Origin: Bacteroidia bacterium
Lineage (GTDB): Bacteria > Bacteroidota > Bacteroidia > Bacteroidales > UBA12481
Assembly (NCBI GenBank): GCA_026391235.1
Contig: JAPLDV010000694.1
Span: 1 to 5,770, forward strand
Reading direction: 5' to 3'
DNA: 5,770 bases
Below the pieces are notes generated by a model. That model did no database searches. It worked only from the letters and a program-made list of their open reading frames with translations, and was not told the origin of the DNA. The position numbers and the translations under genes are program-made. Shown one piece after another: positions 1 through 5,713 of the stretch (the stretch's first letter is position 1; the number at the start of each line of letters is the position of its first letter).

Positions 1-1
1 G

Positions 2-1690
2 AAAGTTCAGCCTCAGCAAATGGCGCCATCATTAGAAGTCAGAAAAGAGGAGACAGACGATAAACATAAGAAATCGGGCAAGTTAAATATAGGTAAGGTT
101 ATATCGGGAGTAGCGATCGTAACGATACTGATAATTGCAGCAACACTATTTTATCAGAAAATATTCAAGCGGGACACTCTAGAAAATCTAAGAACAAAAG
201 GTAAAATTTCTGTTGCGGTAATGCCTTTTAAGAACCTTACGAACGATACTATCTGGAATGTTTGGGAAGAAGGGATCCAGAATGAGTTAATCACCGATCT
301 GTCGAATTATGCTGAATTAAGAGTCAAACAGATAGAATCAGTTACGGGTGCTCTTAAAACAAAAGACCCTGCTGAAAATGCTTCATTTACTCCCGCAATG
401 GCCATTTCAGTATCTCAAAAACTTGGCGCGAATTTAGTCGTTTACGGGAGTATTAAGGAGGCCGGTAAAACAATCCGTATCAATGCCCAGTTGATTGACG
501 CAGAAACACAAGAACCTTTTAAATCCTTTCAACTCGACGGAAGCACTGAAAAGGAGATTCTGCCCTTCATCGATTCACTCAAGGGCATGATCAGTGATTT
601 TGTCGTTTTATCGGTACTGAAAAAGGGACAGAACCTTGAAATGCAGAAATTTGCCACCACTACTTCCGCTGAGGCCTACCGTTATTTTATTTATGGGAAA
701 AACGCCTTTTTCAAATGGGATCTGGAGAATGCAAAAAGCTGGTTACTGAAGGCGCTGGAAAAAGATCCCAACTTCAGCAGTGCGGCACTTTACCTGTCAG
801 AGACCTATAACAATGGCAGAAATCCCGAGGAAGCGAAAAAGTGGTGCCTTGAGCTTTATAAAAAAAGGAACCAGCTTCCCCTGGCACAGAAAATCATGGC
901 CAACTGGTTGTACGCAACCCATTTCGAATCGCTCACGGAGTCAATAAAATACTTGAAGCAGATTATTGAAATCGATGACCAGGTTCCGGTATTTCATTTT
1001 GAACTGGGGTTTGAACTCCAATCCATGAACAAGTATGATGAGGCCATCCCGGCATTCGAAAAAGCCCTGGAGATCTATAAGAAATGGGGAACCACTCCCC
1101 CGTGGGCGCTTAATTATACCATGCTTGGTAATGCTTATCATGAAACCAAACAATATGGAAAGGAAGAGCAATTGTATGCAATTGGTGAAAAGGATTTCCC
1201 GGAGAATTCAACATTGGTGTCCCAACATGCCTCATTGGCACTGTGCCAGGGAGATACGGTTGCGGCAAGCCGATATTTGGGAAAATACGTGGTTATGCTT
1301 AAGGGTTATTCATATACTGAGGGAGGTATAGCATATAAACTGGCTTCGTTTTATTCCCGCGACGGCCTTCTTAATCAGGCGGAGGAGTATTACCGGAAAG
1401 CTGTTTTACTGGAGCCCAAAAATGCGCTTTTCCTGAATGACCTTTCCTGGTTTCTGATTGATCGGGACCGCAATATCGATGAAGGCCTGTTACTTGCTGA
1501 TAAAGCGCTTCAAATAAACCCCGGTGAGTTTACTTTTTGGGATACCAAAGGCTGGGGTTTGTATAAGAAGGGCAACTATAAGGAGGCTCTGGTATGCCTC
1601 GAGAAAAGCAGGGGTTTAGGCCCGGTCAAAAATGATGAAAATGCCCAACATATCGAGGAGGTAAAGAAGGCGATGGCAAAGATCAAATGA
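2..1690 (+). CDS. Membrane-anchored TolB-N/FlgO-like domain and TPR protein, probably 5'-partial
   Basis: Numbering is from the ATG at 20. Residues 1-26 are charged and Lys-rich, and residues 27-45 form one hydrophobic membrane helix. Residues about 62-205 resemble the domain that follows the membrane anchor in many adenylate cyclases, wHTH regulators and kinases: VAVMPF at 65-70, then YGSI and a RINAQLIDAETQE stretch near 142-165. From about 215 to the end the protein is helical with TPR-like units, for example DEAIPAFEKALEIY, AEEYYRKAVLLEP and KEALVCLEKSRGLGP. TPRs usually mediate protein contacts. I infer that the C-terminal part lies in the periplasm. The reading frame stays open upstream to position 2 (KVQPQQ before the Met), no ribosome binding site precedes the ATG at 20, and the N-terminus reads like a linker. 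A cytoplasmic cyclase, kinase or DNA-binding domain may therefore lie outside the window. The architecture is clear; the exact function is unknown. Confidence 0.85.
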   Translation, partial: KVQPQQMAPSLEVRKEETDDKHKKSGKLNIGKVISGVAIVTILIIAATLFYQKIFKRDTLENLRTKGKISVAVMPFKNLTNDTIWNVWEEGIQNELITDLSNYAELRVKQIESVTGALKTKDPAENASFTPAMAISVSQKLGANLVVYGSIKEAGKTIRINAQLIDAETQEPFKSFQLDGSTEKEILPFIDSLKGMISDFVVLSVLKKGQNLEMQKFATTTSAEAYRYFIYGKNAFFKWDLENAKSWLLKALEKDPNFSSAALYLSETYNNGRNPEEAKKWCLELYKKRNQLPLAQKIMANWLYATHFESLTESIKYLKQIIEIDDQVPVFHFELGFELQSMNKYDEAIPAFEKALEIYKKWGTTPPWALNYTMLGNAYHETKQYGKEEQLYAIGEKDFPENSTLVSQHASLALCQGDTVAASRYLGKYVVMLKGYSYTEGGIAYKLASFYSRDGLLNQAEEYYRKAVLLEPKNALFLNDLSWFLIDRDRNIDEGLLLADKALQINPGEFTFWDTKGWGLYKKGNYKEALVCLEKSRGLGPVKNDENAQHIEEVKKAMAKIK

Positions 1691-1778
1691 TCATACCTCT
1701 GGTCGGCGGACGTTGACATTTCTTCCGTCTCGTCCGGGAAATGCCCGTCATGTCGAATTCAGGGGTGGATCTTTGAGT

Positions 1779-1845
1779 AAGAGTATATCTGAAAAAAATG
1801 AATAAATTTAAACCATGAATCAATCATGATCAGAGTGATACTCTT
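1779..1845. promoter_or_regulatory. Long imperfect inverted repeat upstream of the transporter gene
   Basis: The arms 1779-1792 (AAGAGTATATCTGA) and 1830-1845 (TCAGAGTGATACTCTT) can form 14 base pairs with two single-base bulges (G1835, G1837). The 37-base AT-rich loop contains the self-complementary TAAATTTA (1803-1810), which is one mismatch from a Bacteroidota -7 element. The right arm ends 18 bases before the start codon of the downstream gene. It could be an operator with two half-sites or a leader hairpin. The sequence does not decide between these, and chance in AT-rich DNA is possible. The rest of the gap (1691-1778) shows nothing I can name. Confidence 0.3.
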
Positions 1846-1863
1846 TAAAGCGGAATAAGCATT

Positions 1864-2577
1864 ATGACCAATGAATTAATAATTTTAGTAGCTACAACAG
1901 CCTCTGTGGCATTAATTCATACTCTCACCGGACCGGATCATTATCTTCCCTTTATCATGATTTCAAAAGCACGAAACTGGAAGATGAAAAAAACAATTTG
2001 GTTCACTGCACTGTGCGGTGCTGGCCATGTTGGAAGTTCTGTGTTATTGGGATTTATCGGAATTTCGCTGGGCCTAGCTGTTGAAAAGCTTGAATTATTT
2101 GAAGGAGTGCGCGGCAGCATAGTAACCTGGCTGTTTACTTCCTTCGGACTGATATACATGATTTGGGGTTTACAAAAGGCATATAAGAACAAAATTCATA
2201 AGCATTTACATTTTCATGATAATGATAGTATTCACGAGCATGATCATACACATCATAACGGACATGTACATATTCATGAAAGCATTAAAAAAGCGAACGT
2301 TACTCCATGGATTTTATTTACCATTTTTATTTTCGGGCCTTGTGAACCCCTTATTCCCATTGTGATTTATCCTGCTGCCAAACATAATTATCCGGAAATG
2401 ATCATTCTTACAGTTCTTTTCAGTCTTATAACTATTTCTACCATGATTGTTTTGGTAACTGCTGCCTGGTATGGTTTCAAGTTTTTACCAATGCAAAAAA
2501 TCGAGCGTTATTCACACGCATTGGCAGGAGGTACAATTTTCGTCTGCGGGTTAGGAATGCTATTTTTAGGCTTGTAG
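1864..2577 (+). CDS. Ni/Co transporter-like (NicO/UreH-type) six-helix membrane protein with His-rich loop
   Basis: This 237-residue protein has about six hydrophobic helices, near residues 3-21, 46-73, 85-107, 147-172, 179-205 and 219-237. Helix 1 ends in HTLTGPDH (H19, D25, H26), which resembles the HX4DH signature of nickel/cobalt permeases but with one more residue between His and Asp. Helix 2 carries GAGH (H55), and helix 4 carries GPCEP (C160, E161). Between helices 3 and 4, residues 112-138 hold 12 histidines, the kind of metal-binding loop found in NicO, RcnA and UreH proteins. These proteins move Ni2+ or Co2+ across the inner membrane, inward or outward depending on the subgroup. No urease, hydrogenase or cobalamin gene is in the window, so metal and direction are open. 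Related proteins are sometimes annotated as TauE/SafE or DsbD-like, but the His/Asp motifs favour metal transport. Ribosome binding sequence is weak. The gene appears to be monocistronic. Confidence 0.75.
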   Translation: MTNELIILVATTASVALIHTLTGPDHYLPFIMISKARNWKMKKTIWFTALCGAGHVGSSVLLGFIGISLGLAVEKLELFEGVRGSIVTWLFTSFGLIYMIWGLQKAYKNKIHKHLHFHDNDSIHEHDHTHHNGHVHIHESIKKANVTPWILFTIFIFGPCEPLIPIVIYPAAKHNYPEMIILTVLFSLITISTMIVLVTAAWYGFKFLPMQKIERYSHALAGGTIFVCGLGMLFLGL

Positions 2578-2665
2578 TTTCCAGATAGAATGATTAGTAA
2601 TGGCAAGCCGGTCCAGTTCCTGACAAGCCAATAAAATTATTTGCAGAATCCAGCGAACAATGAGC

Positions 2666-2707
2666 CTGATACCCGATACCCGATACCTGATACCCGATAC
2701 CCGATAC
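2666..2707. repeat. Tandem heptamer tract, six copies of CYGATAC
   Basis: Six uninterrupted 7-base units alternate as CTGATAC, CCGATAC, CCGATAC, then the same three again. The tract is therefore also two exact 21-base units (2666-2686 and 2687-2707). It lies in the 185-bp gap and ends 20 bases before the -7 element of the lipoprotein gene. The remainder of the gap (2578-2665) shows no other clear signal. Confidence 0.9.
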
Positions 2708-2727
2708 CCATTTTTCTAATCTTTTCC

Positions 2728-2735
2728 TATCTTTG
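2728..2735 (+). promoter_or_regulatory. Bacteroidota -7 promoter element for the lipoprotein gene
   Basis: TATCTTTG matches the Bacteroidota primary-sigma -7 consensus TAnnTTTG exactly. It lies 27 bases upstream of the ATG at 2763, which predicts a leader of about 20 bases. The expected -33 element (TTG or TTTG) has no good match. That region is a T-rich stretch (2711-2715) next to the end of the heptamer tract. The leader has a weak AGGA at 2756-2759 and no stronger ribosome binding site. Confidence 0.6.
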
Positions 2736-2762
2736 CATAGATACTAATTAAATCAGGATAAA

Positions 2763-4322
2763 ATGAAAAACCGAATGCACTTCAGAATCAGCCTGATTAC
2801 CCTTTCCACCTTGATCCCCCTGTTCCTGCACTCCTGTAAAGATGAACCAAACACCGCACCGATTGCATTTTTTACGATTTCGCCAGGGTATGGTACCATC
2901 GTCAGCGAATTTACATTTGATGCATCCGGAGTTAAAGATCTCGAAGATCCCGTTGCGGATCTGCAGGTTCGCTGGGATTGGAACTCTGACTCAATTTTCG
3001 ATACAGAGTTCACTACCAATAAGATAGCTAAACACAAATTTTCTAAGGGCGGAACCATTAATATTACCCTGGAAGTGAAGGATACCAAGGGAAAGACTAA
3101 CCGGTACACCGACTTTGTTAGAGTTGAAGGCAAGAGTTCCCCAAAGGCGGCGCTGAATATCACCCCTAAAAGCGGGTTCCTTCAGGATGTTTTCAAAATG
3201 GATGCTTCAGCCTCAAGCGATGCCGATGATAAACAGGCCGACCTGAAGGTCCGGTTTGATTTTGAAGGAGATGGCACCTGGGATACGGAGTATTCGACAG
3301 TAAAAGTTGTGTATCATCAGTATACTGTGGTTAACACCTACAACGTGAAGGTTATTGTAAAAGACAACGATGATTCTACCAATGTGGCAGGTGTTGTTCT
3401 TAATGTAGAACCGACGAATCTGGAACCCGAAGCACCAAAAGATCCGCTACCTGCTAATCGGGCCACAAAAGTCAGTACTTTGGGTGTTCTTACCTGGAGG
3501 TGCATTGACCCGGAAAGTGACTCGCTGAAGTATGATATATATTTCGGTATAAATGCGAATCCTCCCAAAGTGGCATCTGATAAGGCAGGTGCTAAATTTG
3601 AAACTCCTCCGCTTGAGTATGCTACTGTTTATTATTGGAAAGTAGTTGCCAAAGATCCGTATTCACACGAAGCAGCCGGACCGATCTGGTCGTTTACAAC
3701 CGGCTCGCCGATTTACCCGCTGGGAACATTTACCGATACACGGGATATGAAAGTTTATAAAACGGTTACCATTGACAACAAAATCTGGATGGCTCAGAAC
3801 CTGAACATTGGAACCATGATCAATTCAAGCAACGGTGGTGACCGGACCGATGGGTACCAAATGAATAATAAGAAGGCCGAGAAATATTGTTATAAAAATG
3901 ATGCCGCCAATTGTGAATTATATGGCGGATTGTATCAATGGGATGAAGCGATGGCCTATGGATCAGCCGAAAAAGCGACCGGAATTTGTCCGGATGGCTG
4001 GCACCTGCCAACCGATACTGAATGGGATGAGCTGGTTCTTTTTCTCGACCCGGATAATGGCGAAGCTCAGGCTGGTGATCAGTTGGTTTTAGGAAGCTTG
4101 TCCGGGTTCCAGGCTCTGTTCTCGGGGTACATGATTTTTGCGGAAAGAAAATATTATGATGCAGGCAATGCAGGCTATTTCTGGAGCTCAACAGTGAATG
4201 CCAATCCAGAGCTGAGCCACCTGGCGCTGATGCGCTCCATCTACAGGGGAAAATCAGCGTTCCAGGGGGATACATCCCAAAAGTTAAACGGGTTGCCGAT
4301 ACGGTGCGTCAAGGACTATTAG
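2763..4322 (+). CDS. Surface lipoprotein with two PKD domains, FN3-like domain and FISUMP (Fib_succ_major) domain
   Basis: This 519-residue protein begins with a type II signal peptide: MKNR, a hydrophobic core, then a lipobox ending LFLHSC with acylated Cys25. The following K26-D27-E28 fits the Lys plus two acidic residues of the Bacteroidota surface lipoprotein export signal, so I infer display on the outer face of the outer membrane. Two PKD-type beta-sandwiches follow, at about 32-122 and 127-214. Their Asp-rich loops align (VRWDWNSDSIFDTE at 69-82, VRFDFEGDGTWDTE at 163-176) and may bind calcium. An FN3-like domain spans about 220-313 and ends YYWKVVAKDPYS...WSFTT. The C-terminal 200 residues are a FISUMP domain: NKIWMAQNLNI, YGGLYQWDEAM, GICPDGWHLPTDTEWDEL, GYFWSST, then IRCVKD near the end. 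FISUMP domains are common in Bacteroidota and Fibrobacteres surface proteins; their biochemical role is not established. No catalytic motif is seen. Binding or adhesion is the likeliest role, inferred from architecture only. Confidence 0.88.
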   Translation: MKNRMHFRISLITLSTLIPLFLHSCKDEPNTAPIAFFTISPGYGTIVSEFTFDASGVKDLEDPVADLQVRWDWNSDSIFDTEFTTNKIAKHKFSKGGTINITLEVKDTKGKTNRYTDFVRVEGKSSPKAALNITPKSGFLQDVFKMDASASSDADDKQADLKVRFDFEGDGTWDTEYSTVKVVYHQYTVVNTYNVKVIVKDNDDSTNVAGVVLNVEPTNLEPEAPKDPLPANRATKVSTLGVLTWRCIDPESDSLKYDIYFGINANPPKVASDKAGAKFETPPLEYATVYYWKVVAKDPYSHEAAGPIWSFTTGSPIYPLGTFTDTRDMKVYKTVTIDNKIWMAQNLNIGTMINSSNGGDRTDGYQMNNKKAEKYCYKNDAANCELYGGLYQWDEAMAYGSAEKATGICPDGWHLPTDTEWDELVLFLDPDNGEAQAGDQLVLGSLSGFQALFSGYMIFAERKYYDAGNAGYFWSSTVNANPELSHLALMRSIYRGKSAFQGDTSQKLNGLPIRCVKDY

Positions 4323-4324
4323 AG

Positions 4325-4368
4325 CGTAAGGACGTAAAGAACGTAAAGAACGTAAAGAACGTAAAGAA
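4325..4368. repeat. Tandem nonamer tract, four copies of CGTAAAGAA
   Basis: Four perfect head-to-tail copies of CGTAAAGAA occupy 4333-4368. They are preceded by a degenerate 8-base copy (CGTAAGGA, 4325-4332) and followed by the purine-rich AGAGAGAACGTG. The tract begins two bases after the stop codon of the lipoprotein gene and lies between two genes on the same strand. Confidence 0.9.
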
Positions 4369-4383
4369 AGAGAGAACGTGTAG

Positions 4384-4401
4384 AGACGCATAATTGCGTC
4401 T
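4384..4401. repeat. Small palindrome (hairpin AGACGCA / TGCGTCT)
   Basis: A 7-bp perfect stem (4384-4390 with 4395-4401) encloses the loop TAAT. A GTGTAG context precedes it (4378-4383). It could act as a transcription terminator between the lipoprotein gene and ubiX, but no run of T follows, so terminator function is weak. It could also be the core of a dispersed REP-like palindrome. Confidence 0.5.
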
Positions 4402-4418
4402 TACATAATTGCGTCTTA
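4389..4418. repeat. Exact 15-bp tandem duplication CATAATTGCGTCTTA
   Basis: Bases 4389-4403 and 4404-4418 are identical. The duplication copies the loop and right arm of the adjacent palindrome, so the left arm (AGACGCA, 4384-4390) can pair with either copy. It ends 24 bases before the ubiX start codon. Confidence 0.9.
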
Positions 4419-4435
4419 TAGAAAAGTTATAATTG
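4409..4435 (+). promoter_or_regulatory. Possible ubiX promoter
   Basis: TATAATTG at 4428-4435 is one base from the Bacteroidota -7 consensus TAnnTTTG. TTG at 4409-4411 lies 16 bases upstream, slightly closer than usual for a -33 element. If used, transcription would begin almost at the TTG start codon at 4443, giving a nearly leaderless message. This is a weak call in AT-rich DNA. Read-through from the lipoprotein gene is the alternative. Confidence 0.25.
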
Positions 4436-4442
4436 TAAAGAA

Positions 4443-5027
4443 TTGATTACCAGGAAGTTAATTATTGGGATAACGGGGGCCAGCGGTTCACTTTATGCTC
4501 ATCTGATGCTGACAAAATTGCGTGATCTGTATGAGCAATTGGATGAAGTGGCTGTTGTGGTTTCGGATACGGCTGAGAAGGTCTGGGAGCACGAATTGCC
4601 AGATATTCAACTCAATACACGTCCTTTTATCAGATATCCCCACGATAATTTCTTTGCCCCTCTGGCCAGTGGGTCGGCCGGGTATGATGCGATGATCATC
4701 ATTCCCTGTTCGGTGGGCACTTTGGGGCGCATAGCCGCCGGCACTGCAGAGGACCTGATTTCACGGGCAGCAGATGTAATTATGAAGGAGCACAAAAAGC
4801 TGATACTGGTTCTCCGCGAAGCACCCTACAGTCGCATACATTTGCAGAATATGCTCAGCGTAACCGATGCCGGCGGGATTATCTGCCCGGCAACGCCGGG
4901 ATTTTACCATAACCCTTCCACAATCAATGAGCTTTGCAGCACGGTGGTAACCAGGGCATTGTCGCTGGCGGGGGTGGATACGGGTGAGAAAGGGTTCATG
5001 GTGCCGGAGGCTATCATTCGTTCTTAG
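4443..5027 (+). CDS. ubiX: Flavin prenyltransferase UbiX (TTG start)
   Basis: UbiX joins dimethylallyl monophosphate to FMN to make prenylated FMN, the cofactor of UbiD-type decarboxylases. It is a soluble flavoprotein. This 194-residue protein has the usual length and motif order: GITGASGS (9-16, S14 matching the conserved active-site Ser), SDTAEKV (41-47), FFAPLASGSAGYDAMIIIPCS (70-90), ISRAADV with R108, then R125-E126 in LREAPYS and Y155 in PGFYHNP. Conserved Arg, Glu and Tyr at these places serve catalysis and phosphate binding in the family. The start is TTG: an in-frame TAG at 4419-4421 closes the frame upstream, there is no ATG or GTG before the GASG motif, and the first in-frame ATG (residue 22) would remove it. 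No ribosome binding site is evident beyond AAAG at 4437-4440. UbiD is not in the window. The 3' end overlaps the convergent comF gene by 14 bp. Confidence 0.93.
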   Translation: MITRKLIIGITGASGSLYAHLMLTKLRDLYEQLDEVAVVVSDTAEKVWEHELPDIQLNTRPFIRYPHDNFFAPLASGSAGYDAMIIIPCSVGTLGRIAAGTAEDLISRAADVIMKEHKKLILVLREAPYSRIHLQNMLSVTDAGGIICPATPGFYHNPSTINELCSTVVTRALSLAGVDTGEKGFMVPEAIIRS

Positions 5028-5706
5028 CCCAAGCCAGGGCAGCAACACTGACACGGACCCCCGGGATGGAGAGGAGCTCCCCGGCACATGCTTCCAACGT
5101 GGCACCGGTGGTAATCACGTCATCGATCAGCAGAATATGCCTGTTTTCCAGAAGGGCCGGATTGTTGGACTTAAACTTGCCGGCAACATTAAGATATCGC
5201 TCATATCGATTTTTCCGGGTTTGGGTTGAGGTGCTTACAGGACGCGTTAAGGCATTGTTAACCAAGGGTATTCGAAGACCTCTTGAAAGACCTTTTGCTA
5301 TGGCTTCACTTTGATTGTATCCCCGTTTTCGTTGTTTCTTCGGATTCAGCGGTACCGGTACCAAAATATCGGGTTTGATAAATCTGCAGCTGTGATAAAG
5401 CTCATAACCAAACTGTTTGCCTAGTGAATACCCAATATCCGGCCGGTCGTTGTATTTGAGTTTATGAAGGGCATCCTGATAAACCGACCCCTTACGGAAA
5501 TAGAACCAGGCCACGGCCTGCATAAGCTTTACCCGTCCCCAGAACATTTCGGCCAACGGATTATCCGGATTCAAATCGAAATGTGTTACCGGCAGCTGCC
5601 CCAGGCAAACCAGGCAAAGGCACTCCTCCCAGTCTTTCAAAGGCTTTCTGCAAGCGGGACAAGTGCGGGGCAATAAGAGAGAAAGAATGTCGGTTAGAGG
5701 GTTCAT
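5014..5706 (-). CDS. comF: ComF family phosphoribosyltransferase-like protein
   Basis: This 230-residue protein has the complete ComF layout. An N-terminal zinc-ribbon-like part has C16-x2-C19 and C29/C31-x2-C34. A type I phosphoribosyltransferase fold follows, with the family motif PVPLNPKKQRKRGYNQSEA (about 117-135), TQTRKNRYERYLNV (161-174), and the PRPP-binding loop ILLIDDVITTGAT (191-203, acidic pair D195-D196). In competent bacteria ComF acts in the cytoplasm during DNA uptake, helping bring imported single strands into recombination. In Bacteroidota it is a common single gene and its actual role is little tested. The ATG at 5706-5704 is well bounded, because an in-frame TGA lies five codons upstream (5721-5719). 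Heptamer repeats begin 7 bases upstream of the ATG, so no normal ribosome binding site is present. The gene converges on ubiX with a 14-bp overlap of coding ends. Confidence 0.92.
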   Translation of the reverse strand: MNPLTDILSLLLPRTCPACRKPLKDWEECLCLVCLGQLPVTHFDLNPDNPLAEMFWGRVKLMQAVAWFYFRKGSVYQDALHKLKYNDRPDIGYSLGKQFGYELYHSCRFIKPDILVPVPLNPKKQRKRGYNQSEAIAKGLSRGLRIPLVNNALTRPVSTSTQTRKNRYERYLNVAGKFKSNNPALLENRHILLIDDVITTGATLEACAGELLSIPGVRVSVAALAWAKNE

Positions 5707-5713
5707 AATGCAA

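Noticed and set aside
1707..1747. Possible terminator after the first gene (CGGACG/CGTCCG and CGGG/CCCG pairings)
   Set aside because: Stems are only 6 and 4 bp, they compete with each other, and no T-run follows.
1803..1810. TAAATTTA as a firm promoter -7 for the transporter gene
   Set aside because: It has one mismatch to TAnnTTTG, and the nearest TTTG (1772-1775) is 27 bases away, too far for a -33 element.
2666..2707. CRISPR array
   Set aside because: Units are 7 bases long and directly adjacent, without spacers. The same holds for the tracts at 4325-4368 and 5714-5770, and no cas gene is present.
2753..3163. 136-codon open frame on the minus strand across the lipoprotein start
   Set aside because: It is antisense to a gene with a clear signal peptide and promoter, and shows no family features.
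3820..4275. 151-codon open frame on the minus strand
   Set aside because: It lies inside the FISUMP coding region. Its translation is low-complexity (Pro, His, Arg and Ser rich) with no recognisable motif, as expected for antisense of a real gene.
4761..5105. 114-codon open frame on the minus strand covering the ubiX end and comF end
   Set aside because: Both overlapped genes are well-recognised families in other frames, and this frame has no domain features.
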